The translations under genes and the position numbers were made by a program. Under the pieces are notes generated by a model. The model was given only the letters and a program-made list of their open reading frames with translations. It searched no databases and had not been told where the DNA came from. 64,000 bases of DNA from Luzula sylvatica. Taxonomy: Eukaryota > Streptophyta > Magnoliopsida > Poales > Juncaceae. Below, in pieces: positions 13,101-27,572 of this stretch; position 1 is the first letter of the stretch, and each line of letters starts with the position of its first letter. The DNA is taken from positions 21,453,007-21,517,006 of the forward strand of contig OX326957.1 in NCBI GenBank assembly GCA_946800325.1. Reading direction: 5' to 3'.

Positions 13101-15543
13101 TACGATACAAATGATCTCAAAACACGTTATTTGAACTCCTCAAAGCGTTAAAATCTTGTTTTGAATCGAAAAACAAACTTTCTTAGTGTTTGTGAAATTT
13201 GGTGAGTTATGTAGTAAAAGATACGATACAAATGATCTCAAAACACGTTATTTGAACTCCACAAAGCGTTAAAATCTTGTTTTGAATCGAAAAACAAACT
13301 TTCTTAGTGTTTGTGAAATTTGGTGAAAAGTTATGTAGTAAAAGATAAGATACAAATGATCTCAAAACACGTTATTTGAACTCCTCAAAGCGTTAAAATC
13401 TTGTTTTGAATCGAAAAACAAACTTTCTTAGTGTTTGTGAAATTTGGTGAAAAGTTATGTAGTAAAAGATACGATACAAATGATCTCAAAACACGTTATT
13501 TAAACTCCAAAAAGCGTTAAAATCATGTTTTGAATCGAAAAACAAACTTTCTTAGTGTTTGTGAAATTTGGTGAAAAGTTATGTAGTAAAAGATACGATA
13601 CAAATGAACTCAAAACACGTTATTGGAACTGCACAAAGCGTTAAAATCTTGTTCTGAATCGAAAAACAAACTTTCTTAGTGTTTGTGAAATTTGGTGAAA
13701 AGATATGTAGTAAAAGATACGATACAAATGAACTCAAAACACGTTATTGGAACTCCACAAAGCGTTAAAATCTTGTTTTGAATCGAAAAACAAACTTTCT
13801 TAGTGTTTGTGAAATTTGGTGAAAAGTTATGTAGTAAAAGATACGATACAAATGATCTCAAAACACGTTATTTGAACTCCACAAAGCGTTAAAATCTTGT
13901 TTTGAATCGAAAAACAAACTTTCTTAGTGTTTGTGAAATTTGGTGAATAGTTATGCAGTAAAAGATACGATACAAATGAACTCAAAACACGTTATTTGAA
14001 CTCCACAAAGCGTTAAAATCTTGTTTTGAATCGAAAAACAAACTTTCTTAGTGTTTGTGAAATTTGGTGAAAAGTTATGTAGTAAAAGATACGATACAAA
14101 TGATCTCAAAACACGTTATTTGAACTCTTAAAGCGTTAAAATCTTGTTTTGAATCGAAAAACAAACTTTCTTAGTGTTTGTGAAATTTGGTGAAAAGTTA
14201 TGTAGTAAAAGATACGATACAAATGATCTCAAAACACGTTATTTGAACTCCTCAAAACGTTAAAATCTTGTTTTGAATCGAAAAATAAACTTACTTAGTG
14301 TTTGTGAAATTTGGTGAAAAGTTAAGTAGTAAAAGATACGATACAAATGATCTCAAAACACATTATTTGAACTCCACAAAGCGTTAAAATCTTGTTTTGA
14401 ATCGAAAAACAAACTTTCTTAGTGTTTGTGAAATTTGGTGAATAGTTATGCAGTAAAAGATACGATACAAATGAACTCAAAACACGTTATTTGAACTCCA
14501 CAAAGCGTTAATATCTTGTTTTGAATCGAAAAACAAACTTTCTTAGTGTTTGTGAAATTTGGTGAAAAGTTATGTAGTAAAAGATACGATACAAATGATC
14601 TCAAAACACGTTATTTGAACTCCTCAAAGCGTTAAAATCTTGTTTTGAATCGAAAAACAAACTTTCTTAGTGTTTGTGAAATTTGGTGAAAAGTTATGTA
14701 GTAAACGATACGATACAAATGAACTCAAAACACGTTATTTGAACTCCACAAAGCGTTAAAATCTTATTTTGAATCGAAAAACAAACTTTCTTAGTGTTTG
14801 TGAAATTTTGTGAAAAGTTATGTAGTAAAAGATACGATACAAATGATCTCCAAACACGTTATTTGAACTCCACAAAGCGTTAAAATCTTGTTTTGAATCG
14901 AAAAACAAACTTTCTTAGTGTTTGTGAAATTTGGTGAAAAGGTATGTAGTTAAAGATACGATACAAATGATCTCAAAACACGTTATTTGAACTCCACAAA
15001 GCGTTAAAATCTTATTTTGAATCGAAAAACAAACTTTCTTAGTGTTTGTGAAATTTGGTGAAAAGGTATGTAGTAAAAGATACGATACAAATGATCTCAA
15101 AACACGTTATTTGAACTCCTCAAAACGTTAAAATCTTATTTTGAATCGAAAAACAAACTTTCTTAGTGTTTGTATAATTTGGTGAAAAGTTATGTAGTTA
15201 AAGATACGATACAAATGATCTCAAAACACGTTATTTGAACTCCACAAAGCGTTAAAATCATATTTTGAATCGAAAAACAAACTTTCTTAGTGTTTGTGAA
15301 ATTTGGTGAAAAGGTATGTAGTAAAAGATACGATACAAATGATCTCAAAACACGTTATTTAAACTCCACAAAGCGTTAAAATCTTGTTTTGAATCGAAAA
15401 ACAAACTTCCTTAGTATTTGTGAAATTTGGTGAAAAGTTATGTAGTAAAAGATACGATACAAATGATCTCAAAACACGTTATTTGAACTCCACAAAGCGT
15501 TAAAATCTTGTTTTGAATCGAAAAACAAACTTTCTTAGTGTTT
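10183..15543. repeat. 43-monomer satellite block, later full copy
   Basis: Counterpart of 270-5630 at offset 9913 bp, collinear over 5.36 kb with only scattered substitutions. The copies part at about 5635/15548, where the first has GTGATATTTGG followed by GGTATG and this one has GTGAAATTTGG followed by GTTATG. Confidence 0.8.
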
Positions 15544-17656
15544 GTGAAATTTGGTGAAAAGTTATGTAGTAAAAGATACGATACAAATGATCTCAAAACA
15601 CGTTATTTGAACTCCTCAAAGCGTTAAAATCTTGTTTTGAATCGAAAAACAAACTTTCTTAGTGTTTGTGAAATTTGGTGAGTTATGTAGTAAAAGATAC
15701 GATACAAATGATCTCAAAACACGTTATTTGAACTCCACAAAGCGTTAAAATCTTGTTTTGAATCGAAAAACAAACTTTCTTAGTGTTTGTGAAATTTGGT
15801 GAAAAGTTATGTAGTAAAAGATAAGATACAAATGATCTCAAAACACGTTATTTGAACTCCTCAAAGCGTTAAAATCTTGTTTTGAATCGAAAAACAAACT
15901 TTCTTAGTGTTTGTGAAATTTGGTGAGTTATGTAGTAAAAGATACGATACAAATGATCTCAAAACACGTTATTTGAACTCCACAAAGCGTTAAAATCTTG
16001 TTTTGAATCGAAAAACAAACTTTCTTAGTGTTTGTGAAATTTGGTGAAAAGTTATGTAGTAAAAGATAAGATACAAATGATCTCAAAACACGTTATTTGA
16101 ACTCCTCAAAGCGTTAAAATCTTGTTTTGAATCGAAAAACAAACTTTCTTAGTGTTTGTGAAATTTGGTGAAAAGTTATGTAGTAAAAGATACGATACAA
16201 ATGATCTCAAAACACGTGATTTAAACTCCAAAAAGCGTTAAAATCATGTTTTGAATCGAAAAACAAACTTTCTTAGTGTTTGTGAAATTTGGTGAAAAGG
16301 TATGTAGTTAAAGATACGATACAAATGATCTCAAAACACGTTATTTGAACTCCACAAAGCGTTAAAATCTTATTTTGAATCGAAAAACAAACTTTCTTAG
16401 TGTTTGTGAAATTTGGTGAAAAGGTATGTAGTAAAAGATACGATACAAATGATCTCAAAACACGTTATTTGAACTCCTCAAAACGTTAAAATCTTATTTT
16501 GAATCGAAAAACAAACTTTCTTAGTGTTTGTATAATTTGGTGAAAAGTTATGTAGTTAAAGATACGATACAAATGATCTCAAAACACGTTATTTGAACTC
16601 CACAAAGCGTTAAAATCATATTTTGAATCGAAAAACAAACTTTCTTAGTGTTTGTGAAATTTGGTGAAAAGGTATGTAGTAAAAGATACGATACAAATGA
16701 TCTCAAAACACGTTATTTAAACTCCACAAAGCGTTAAAATCTTGTTTTGAATCGAAAAACAAACTTCCTTAGTATTTGTGAAATTTGGTGAAAAGTTATG
16801 TAGTAAAAGATACGATACAAATGATCTCAAAACACGTTATTTGAACTCCACAAAGCGTTAAAATCTTGTTTTGAATCGAAAAACAAACTTTCTTAGTGTT
16901 TGTGAAATTTGGTGAAAAGTTATGTAGTAAAAGATACGATACAAATGATCTCAAAACACGTTATTTGAACTCCTCAAAGCGTTAAAATCTTGTTTTGAAT
17001 CGAAAAACAAACTTTCTTAGTGTTTGTGAAATTTGGTGAGTTATGTAGTAAAAGATACGATACAAATGATCTCAAAACACGTTATTTGAACTCCACAAAG
17101 CGTTAAAATCTTGTTTTGAATCGAAAAACAAACTTTCTTAGTGTTTGTGAAATTTGGTGAAAAGTTATGTAGTAAAAGATAAGATACAAATGATCTCAAA
17201 ACACGTTATTTGAACTCCTCAAAGCGTTAAAATCTTGTTTTGAATCGAAAAACAAACTTTCTTAGTGTTTGTGAAATTTGGTGAGTTATGTAGTAAAAGA
17301 TACGATACAAATGATCTCAAAACACGTTATTTGAACTCCACAAAGCGTTAAAATCTTGTTTTGAATCGAAAAACAAACTTTCTTAGTGTTTGTGAAATTT
17401 GGTGAAAAGTTATGTAGTAAAAGATAAGATACAAATGATCTCAAAACACGTTATTTGAACTCCTCAAAGCGTTAAAATCTTGTTTTGAATCGAAAAACAA
17501 ACTTTCTTAGTGTTTGTGAAATTTGGTGAAAAGTTATGTAGTAAAAGATACGATACAAATGATCTCAAAACACGTGATTTAAACTCCAAAAAGCGTTAAA
17601 ATCATGTTTTGAATCGAAAAACAAACTTTCTTAGTGTTTGTGAAATTTGGTGAAAA
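14941..17656. repeat. Tandem duplication of 11 satellite monomers (2 x 1358 bp)
   Basis: 14941-16298 and 16299-17656 are adjacent copies of a 1358-bp segment (11 monomers, two of them the 121-bp variant: 1364 minus 6). Both copies share the private change CACGTGATTTAAAC (16213 and 17571), AAAATCATATTTTG (about 15254 and 16612) and the paired GGTGAGTTATG monomers. A private mutation shared only by these two copies marks the duplication as recent. Confidence 0.85.
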
Positions 17657-20070
17657 GTTATGTAGTAAAAGATACGATACAAATGAACTCAAAACACGTT
17701 ATTGGAACTGCACAAAGCGTTAAAATCTTGTTCTGAATCGAAAAACAAACTTTCTTAGTGTTTGTGAAATTTGGTGAAAAGATATGTAGTAAAAGATACG
17801 ATACAAATGAACTCAAAACACGTTATTGGAACTCCACAAAGCGTTAAAATCTTGTTTTGAATCGAAAAACAAACTTTCTTAGTGTTTGTGAAATTTGGTG
17901 AAAAGTTATGCAGTAAAAGATACGATACAAATGATCTCAAAACACGTTATTTGAACTCCTCAAAGCGTTAAAATCTTGTTTTGAATCGAAAAACAAACTT
18001 TCTTAGTGTTTGTGAAATTTGGTGAAAAGTTATGTAGTAAACGATACGATACAAATGAACTCAAAACACGTTATTTGAACTCCACAAAGCGTTAAAATCT
18101 TATTTTGAATCGAAAAACAAACTTTCTTAGTGTTTGTGAAATTTGGTGAAAAGTTATGTAGTAAAAGATACGATACAAATGATCTCAAAACACGTTATTT
18201 GAACTCTTAAAGCGTTAAAATCTTGTTTTGAATCGAAAAACGAACTTTCTTAGTGTTTGTGAAATTTGGTGAAAAGTTATGTAGTAAAAGATACGATACA
18301 AATGATCTCAAAACACGTTATTTGAACTCCTCAAAACGTTAAAATCTTGTTTTGAATCGAAAAATAAACTTACTTAGTGTTTGTGAAATTTGGTGAAAAG
18401 TTAAGTAGTAAAAGATACGATACAAATGATCTCAAAACACATTATTTGAACTCCACAAAGCGTTAAAATCTTGTTTTGAATCGAAAAACAAACTTTCTTA
18501 GTGTTTGTGAAATTTGGTGAATAGTTATGCAGTAAAAGATACGATACAAATGAACTCAAAACACGTTATTTGAACTCCACAAAGCGTTAATATCTTGTTT
18601 TGAATCGAAAAACAAACTTTCTTAGTGTTTGTGAAATTTGGTGAAAAGTTATGTAGTAAAAGATACGATACAAATGATCTCAAAACACGTTATTTGAACT
18701 CCTCAAAGCGTTAAAATCTTGTTTTGAATCGAAAAACAAACTTTCTTAGTGTTTGTGAAATTTGGTGAAAAGTTATGTAGTAAAAGATAAGATACAAATG
18801 ATCTCAAAACACGTTATTTGAACTCCTCAAAGCGTTAAAATCTTGTTTTGAATCGAAAAACAAACTTTCTTAGTGTTTGTGAAATTTGGTGAAAAGTTAT
18901 GTAGTAAAAGATACGATACAAATGATCTCAAAACACGTTATTTAAACTCCAAAAAGCGTTAAAATCATGTTTTGAATCGAAAAACAAACTTTCTTAGTGT
19001 TTGTGAAATTTGGTGAAAAGTTATGTAGTAAAAGATACGATACAAATGAACTCAAAACACGTTATTGGAACTGCACAAAGCGTTAAAATCTTGTTCTGAA
19101 TCGAAAAACAAACTTTCTTAGTGTTTGTGAAATTTGGTGAAAAGATATGTAGTAAAAGATACGATACAAATGAACTCAAAACACGTTATTGGAACTCCAC
19201 AAAGCGTTAAAATCTTGTTTTGAATCGAAAAACAAACTTTCTTAGTGTTTGTGAAATTTGGTGAAAAGTTATGTAGTAAAAGATACGATACAAATGATCT
19301 CAAAACACGTTATTTGAACTCCTCAAAGCGTTAAAATCTTGTTTTGAATCGAAAAACAAACTTTCTTAGTGTTTGTGAAATTTGGTGAAAAGTTATGTAG
19401 TAAACGATACGATACAAATGAACTCAAAACACGTTATTTGAACTCCACAAAGCGTTAAAATCTTATTTTGAATCGAAAAACAAACTTTCTTAGTGTTTGT
19501 GAAATTTGGTGAAAAGTTATGTAGTAAAAGATACGATACAAATGATCTCAAAACACGTTATTTGAACTCTTAAAGCGTTAAAATCTTGTTTTGAATCGAA
19601 AAACAAACTTTCTTAGTGTTTGTGAAATTTGGTGAAAAGTTATGTAGTAAAAGATACGATACAAATGATCTCAAAACACGTTATTTGAACTCCTCAAAAC
19701 GTTAAAATCTTGTTTTGAATCGAAAAATAAACTTACTTAGTGTTTGTGAAATTTGGTGAAAAGTTAAGTAGTAAAAGATACGATACAAATGATCTCAAAA
19801 CACATTATTTGAACTCCACAAAGCGTTAAAATCTTGTTTTGAATCGAAAAACAAACTTTCTTAGTGTTTGTGAAATTTGGTGAATAGTTATGCAGTAAAA
19901 GATACGATACAAATGAACTCAAAACACGTTATTTGAACTCCACAAAGCGTTAATATCTTGTTTTGAATCGAAAAACAAACTTTCTTAGTGTTTGTGAAAT
20001 TTGGTGAAAAGTTATGTAGTAAAAGATACGATACAAATGATCTCAAAACACGTTATTTGAACTCCTCAAA
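17345..20070. repeat. Second tandem duplication of 11 monomers (about 2 x 1363 bp)
   Basis: A segment starting near 17345 recurs starting near 18708 at offset 1363 bp (11 monomers minus 1 bp for the CTCTTAAAG unit). Markers match: AAAATCATGTTTTG near 17604 and 18967, TAAACGATACG near 18038 and 19401, and GTTAATATCTTG near 18590 and 19953. Collinearity is lost near 18785/20148 (GATAAGATAC against AACGATACG). Ends are approximate. Confidence 0.8.
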
Positions 20071-21233
20071 GCGTTAAAATCTTGTTTTGAATCGAAAAAC
20101 AAACTTTCTTAGTGTTTGTGAAATTTGGTGAAAAGTTATGTAGTAAACGATACGATACAAATGAACTCAAAACACGTTATTTGAACTCCACAAAGCGTTA
20201 AAATCTTATTTTGAATCGAAAAACAAACTTTCTTAGTGTTTGTGAAATTTTGTGAAAAGTTATGTAGTAAAAGATACGATACAAATGATCTCCAAACACG
20301 TTATTTGAACTCCACAAATCGTTAAAATCTTGTTTTGAATCGAAAAACAAACTTTCTTAGTGTTTGTGAAATTTGGTGAAAAGGTATGTAGTTAAAGATA
20401 CGATACAAATGATCTCAAAACACGTTATTTGAACTCCACAAAGCGTTAAAATCTTATTTTGAATCGAAAAACAAACTTTCTTAGTGTTTGTGAAATTTGG
20501 TGAAAAGGTATGTAGTAAAAGATACGATACAAATGATCTCAAAACACGTTATTTGAACTCCTCAAAACGTTAAAATCTTATTTTGAATCGAAAAACAAAC
20601 TTTCTTAGTGTTTGTATAATTTGGTGAAAAGTTATGTAGTTAAAGATACGATACAAATGATCTCAAAACACGTTATTTGAACTCCACAAAGCGTTAAAAT
20701 CTTATTTTGAATCGAAAAACAAACTTTCTTAGTGTTTGTGAAATTTGGTGAAAAGGTATGTAGTAAAAGATACGATACAAATGATCTCAAAACACGTTAT
20801 TTAAACTCCACAAAGCGTTAAAATCTTGTTTTGAATCGAAAAACAAACTTCCTTAGTATTTGTGAAATTTGGTGAAAAGTTATGTAGTAAAAGATACGAT
20901 ACAAATGATCTCAAAACACGTTATTTGAACTCCACAAAGCGTTAAAATCTTGTTTTGAATCGAAAAACAAACTTTCTTAGTGTTTGTGAAATTTGGTGAA
21001 AAGTTATGTTGTAAAAGATACGATACAAATGATCTCAAAACACGTTATTTGAACTCCTCAAAGCGTTAAAATCTTGTTTTGAATCGAAAAACAAACTTTC
21101 TTAGTGTTTGTGAAATTTGGTGAAAAGTTATGTAGTAAAAGATACGATACAAATGATCTCAAAACACGTTATTTGAACTCCACAAAGCGTTAAAATCTTG
21201 TTTTGAATCGAAAAACAAACTTTCTTAGTGTTT

Positions 21234-24200
21234 GTGAAATTTGGTGAAAAGTTATGTAGTAAAAGATAAGATACAAATGATCTCAAAACACGTTATTTGA
21301 ACTCCTCAAAGCGTTAAAATCTTGTTTTGAATCGAAAAACAAACTTTCTTAGTGTTTGTGAAATTTGGTGAAAAGTTATGTAGTAAAAGATACGATACAA
21401 ATGATCTCAAAACACGTTATTTAAACTCCAAAAAGCGTTAAAATCTTGTTTTGAATCGAAAAACAAACTTTCTTAGTGGTTGTGAAATTTGGTGAAAAGT
21501 TATGCAGTAAAAGATACGATACAAATGAACTCAAAACACGTTATTGGAACTCCACAAAGCGTTAAAATCTTGTTCTGAATCGAAAAACAAACTTTCTTAG
21601 TGTTTGTGAAATTTGGTGAAAAGTTATGTAGTAAAAGATACGATACAAATGAACTCAAAACACGTTATTGGAACTCCACAAAGCGTTAAAATCTTGTTTT
21701 GAATCGAAAAACAAACTTTCTTAGTGTTTGTGAAATTTGGTGAAAAGTTATGTAGTAAAAGATACGATACAAATGATCTCAAAACACGTTATTTGAACTC
21801 CACAAAGCGTTAAAATCTTGTTTTGAATCGAAAAACAAACTTTCTTAGTGTTTGTGAAATTTGGTGAAAAGGTATGTAGTAAAAGATACGATACAAATGA
21901 TCTCAAAACACGTTATTTGAACTCCTCAAAACGTTAAAATCTTATTTTGAATCGAAAAACAAACTTTCTTAGTGTTTGTGTAATTTGGTGAAAAGTTATG
22001 TAGTTAAAGATACGATACAAATGATCTCAAAACACGTTATTTGAACTCCACAAAGCGTTAAAATCTTATTTTGAATCGAAAAACAAACTTTCTTAGTGTT
22101 TGTGAAATTTGGTGAAAAGGTATGTAGTAAAAGATACGATACAAATGATCTCAAAACACGTTATTTAAACTCCACAAAGCGTTAAAATCTTGTTTTGAAT
22201 CGAAAAACAAACTTCCTTAGTATTTGTGAAATTTGGTGAAAAGTTATGTACTAAAAGATACGATACAAATGATCTCAAAACACGTTATTTGAACTCCACA
22301 AAGCGTTAAAATCTTGTTTTGAATCGAAAAACAAACTTTCTTAGTTTTTGTGAAATTTGGTGAAAAGTTATGTAGTAAAAGATACGATACAAATGATCTC
22401 AAAACACGTTATTTGAACTCCTCAAAGCGTTAAAATCTTGTTTTGAATCGAAAAACAAACTTTATTAGTGTTTGTGAAATTTGGTGAAAAGTTATGTAGT
22501 AAAAGATACGATACAAATGATCTCAAAACACGTTATTTGAACTCCACAAAGCGTTAAAATCTTGTTTTGAATCGAAAAACAAACTTTCTTAGTGTTTGTG
22601 AAATTTGGTGAAAAGTTATGTAGTAAAAGATAAGATACAAATGATCTAAAATCACGTTATTTGAACTCCTCAAAGCGTTAAAATCTTGTTTTGAATCGAA
22701 AAACAAACTTTCTTAGTGTTTGTGAAATTTGGTGAAAAGTTATGTAGTAAAAGATACGATACAAATGATCTCAAAACACGTTATTTAAACTCCAAAAAGC
22801 GTTAAAATCTTGTTTTGAATCGAAAAACAAACTTTCTTAGTGTTTGTGAAATTTGGTGAAAAGTTATGCAGTAAAAGATACGATACAAATGAACTCAAAA
22901 CACGTTATTGGAACTCCACAAAGCGTTAAAATCTTGTTCTGAATCGAAAAACAAACTTTCTTAGTGTTTGTGAAATTTGGTGAAAAGTTATGTAGTAAAA
23001 GATACGATACAAATGAACTCAAAACACGTTATTGGAACTCTACAAAGCGTTAAAATCTTGTTTTGAATCGAAAAACAAACTTTCTTAGTGTTTGTGAAAT
23101 TTGGTGAAAAGTTATGTAGTAAAAGATACGATACAAATGATCTCAAAACACGTTATTTGAACTCCACAAAGCGTTAAAATCTTGTTTTGAATCGAAAAAC
23201 AAACTTTCTTAGTGTTTGTGAAATTTGGTGAATAGTTATGCAGTAAAAGATACGATACAAATGAACTCAAAACACGTTATTTGAACTCCACAAAGCGTTA
23301 AAATCTTGTTTAGAATCGAAAAACAAACTTTCTTAGTGTTTGTGAAATTTGGTGAAAAGTTATGTAGTAAAGGATACGATACAAATGATCTCAAAACACG
23401 TTATTTAAACTCCAAAAAGCGTTAATATCTTGTTTTGAATCGAAAAACAAACTTTCTTAGTGTTTGTGAAATTTGGTGAAAAGTTATGCAATAAAAGATA
23501 CGATACAAATGAACTCAAAACACGTTATTGGAACTCCACAAAGCGTTAAAATCTTGTTCTGAATCGAAAAACAAACTTTCTTAGTGTTTGTGAAATTTGG
23601 TGAAAAGTTATGTAGTAAAAGATACGATACAAATGATCTCAAAACACGTTATTTGAACTCTTAAAGCGTTAAAATCTTGTTTTGAATCGAAAAACAAACT
23701 TTCTTAGTGTTTGTGAAATTTGGTGAAAAGTTATGTAGTAAAAGATACGATACAAATGATCTCAAAACACGTTATTTGAACTCCACAAAGCGTTAAAATC
23801 TTGTTTTGAATCGAAAAACAAACTTTCTTAGTGTTTGTGAAATTTGGTGAAAAGTTATGTAGTAAAAGATAAGATACAAATGATCTCAAAACACGTTATT
23901 TGAACTCCTCAAAGCGTTAAAATCTTGTTTTGAATCGAAAAACAAACTTTCTTAGTGTTTGTGAAATTTGGTGAAAAGTTATGTAGTAAAAGATACGATA
24001 CAAATGATCTCAAAACACGTTATTTAAACTCCAAAAAGCGTTAAAATCTTGTTTTGAATCAAAAAACAAACTATTTTAGTGTTTGTGAAATTTGGTGAAA
24101 AGTTATGCAGTAAAAGATACGATACAAATGAACTCAAAACACGTTATTGGAACTCCACAAAGCGTTAAAATCTTGTTCTGAATCGAAAAACAAACTTTCT

Positions 24201-27200
24201 TAGTGTTTGTGAAATTTGGTGAAAAGTTATGTAGTAAAAGATACGATACAAATGAACTCAAAACACGTTATTGGAACTCCACAAAGCGTTAAAATCTTGT
24301 TTTGAATCGAAAAACAAACTTTCTTAGTGTTTGTGAAATTTGGTGAAAAGTTATGTAGTAAAAGATACGATACAAATGATCTCAAAACACGTTATTTGAA
24401 CTCCACAAAGCGTTAAAATCTTGTTTTGAATCGAAAAACAAACTTTCTTAGTGTTTGTGAAATTTGGTGAATAGTTATGCAGTAAAAGATACGATACAAA
24501 TGAACTCAAAACACGTTATTTGAACTCCACAAAGCGTTAAAATCTTGTTTTGAATCGAAAAACAAACTTTCTTAGTGTTTGTGAAATTTGGTGAAAAGTT
24601 ATGTAGTAAAAGATACGATACAAATGATCTCAAAACACGTTATTTGAACTCTTAAAGCGTTAAAATCTTGTTTTGAATCGAAAAACAAAATTTCTTAGTG
24701 TTTGTGAAATTTGGTGAAAAGTTATGTAGTAAAAGATACGATACAAATGATCTCAAAACACGTTATTTGAACTCCTCAAAACGTTAAAATCTTGTTTTGA
24801 ATCGAAAAATAAACTTACTTAGTGTTTGTGAAATTTGGTGAAAAGTTAAGTAGTAAAAGATACGATACAAATGATCTCAAAACACATTATTTGAACTCCA
24901 CAAAGCGTTAAAATCTTGTTTTGAATCGAAAAACAAACTTTCTTAGTGTTTGTGAAATTTGGTGAATAGTTATGCAGTAAAAGATACGATACAAATGAAC
25001 TCAAAACACGTTATTTGAACTCCACAAAGCGTTAAAATCTTGTTTTGAATCGAAAAACAAACTTTCTTAGTGTTTGTGAAATTTGGTGAAAAGTTATGTA
25101 GTAAAAGATACGATACAAATGATCTCAAAACACGTTATTTGAACTCCTCAAAGCGTTAAAATCATGTTTTGAATCGAAAAACAAACTTTCTTAGTGTTTG
25201 TGTAATTTGGTGAAAAGTTATGTAGTTAAAGATACGATACAAATGATCTCAAAACACGTTATTTGAACTCCAGAAAGCGTTAAAATCTTATTTTGAATCG
25301 AAAAACAAACTTTCTTAGTGTTTGTGAAATTTGGTAAAAAGTTATGTAGTAAAAGATACGATACAAATGATCTCAAAACACGTTATTTGAACTCCACAAA
25401 GCGTTAAAATCTTGTTTTGAATCGAAAAACAAACTTTCTTAGTGTTTGTGAAATTTGGTGAAAAGTTATGTAGTAAACGATACGATACAAATGAACTCAA
25501 AACACGTTATTTGAACTCCACAAAGCGTTAAAATCTTATTTTGAATCGAAAAACAAACTTTCTTAGTGTTTGTCAAATTTGGTGAAAAGTTATGTAGTAA
25601 AAGATACGATACAAGTGATCTCAAAACAAGTTATTTGAACTCCACAAAGCGTTAAAATCTTGTTTTGAATCGAAAAACAAACTTTCTTAGTGTTTGTGAA
25701 ATTTGGTGAAAAGGTATGTAGTTAAAGATACGATACAAATGATCTCAAAACACGTTATTTGAACTCCACAAAGCGTTAAAATCTTATTTTGAATCGAATA
25801 ACAAACTTTCTTAGTGTTTGTGAAATTTGGTGAAAAGGTATGTAGTAAAAGATACGATACAAATGATCTCAAAACACGTTATTTGAACTCCTCAAAACGT
25901 TCAAATCTTATTTTGAATCGAAAAACAAACTTTCTTAGTGTTTGTGTAATTTGGTGAAAAGTTATGTAGTTAAAGATACGATACAAATGATCTCAAAACA
26001 CGTTATTTGAACTCCACAAAGCGTTAAAATCTTATTTTGAATCGAAAAACAAACTTTCTTAGTGTTTGTGAAATTTGGTGAAAAGGTATGTAGTAAAAGA
26101 TACGATACAAATGATCTCAAAACACGTTATTTAAACTCCAAAAAGCGTTAAAATCTTGTTTTGAATCGAAAAACAAACTTTCTTAGTGTTTGTGAAATTT
26201 GGTGAAAAGTTATGTAGTAAAAGATACGATACAAATGAACTCAAAACACGTTATTGGAACTCCACAAAGCGTTAAAATCTTGTTCTGAATCGAAAAACAA
26301 ACTTTCTTAGTGTTTGTGAAATTTGGTGAAAAGATATGTAGTAAAAGATACGATACAAATGAACTCAAAACACGTTATTGGAACTCCACAAAGCGTTAAA
26401 ATCTTGTTTTGAATCGAAAAACAAACTTTCTTAGTGTTTGTGAAATTTGGTGAAAAGTTATGTAGTAAAAGATACGATACAAATGATCTCAAAACACGTT
26501 ATTTGAACTCCACAAAGCGTTAAAATCTTGTTTTGAATCGAAAAACAAACTTTCTTAGTGTTTGTGAAATTTGGTGAATAGTTATGCAGTAAAAGATACG
26601 ATACAAATGAACTCAAAACACGTTATTTGAACTCCACAAAGCGTTAAAATCTTGTTTTGAATCGAAAAACAAACTTTCTTAGTGTTTGTGAAATTTGGTG
26701 AAAAGTTATGTAGTAAAAGATACGATACAAATGATCTCAAAACACGTTATTTGAACTCTTAAAGCGTTAAAATCTTGTTTTGAATCGAAAAACAAACTTT
26801 CTTAGTGTTTGTGAAATTTGGTGAAAAGTTATGTAGTAAAAGATACGATACAAATGATCTCAAAACACGTTATTTGAACTCCTCAAAACGTTAAAATCTT
26901 GTTTTGAATCGAAAAATAAACTTACTTAGTGTTTGTGAAATTTGGTGAAAAGTTAAGTAGTAAAAGATACGATACAAATGATCTCAAAACACATTATTTG
27001 AACTCCACAAAGCGTTAAAATCTTGTTTTGAATCGAAAAACAAACTTTCTTAGTGTTTGTGAAATTTGGTGAATAGTTATGCAGTAAAAGATACGATACA
27101 AATGAACTCAAAACACGTTATTTGAACTCCACAAAGCGTTAATATCTTGTTTTGAATCGAAAAACAAACTTTCTTAGTGTTTGTGAAATTTGGTGAAAAG

Positions 27201-27572
27201 TTATGTAGTAAAAGATACGATACAAATGATCTCAAAACACGTTATTTGAACTCCTCAAAGCGTTAAAATCTTGTTTTGAATCGAAAAACAAACTTTCTTA
27301 GTGTTTGTGAAATTTGGTGAAAAGTTATGTAGTAAACGATACGATACAAATGAACTCAAAACACGTTATTTGAACTCCACAAAGCGTTAAAATCTTATTT
27401 TCAATCGAAAAACAAACTTTCTTAGTGTTTGTGAAATTTTGTGAAAAGTTATGTAGTAAAAGATACGATACAAATGATCTCAAAACACGTTATTTGAACT
27501 CCACAAAGCGTTAAAATCTTGTTTTGAATCGAAAAACAAACTTTCTTAGTGTTTGTGAAATTTGGTGAAAAG
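21234..27572. repeat. 6.3-kb satellite block without the retrotransposon (unoccupied copy)
   Basis: Collinear with 37002-43340 at a constant offset of 15768 bp. Private variants present in both include ATGTACTAAAAG (near 22248 and 38016), CTTTATTAG (near 22462 and 38230), GATCTAAAATCACG (22643 and 38411) and TCAAAACAAG (25621 and 41389). The first base of this block corresponds exactly to the first satellite base after the retrotransposon. The stretch TGTTT/GTGAA at 21229-21238 is therefore a within-array unoccupied version of the insertion site. Part of the block also recurs at 46795-49380. Confidence 0.85.
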
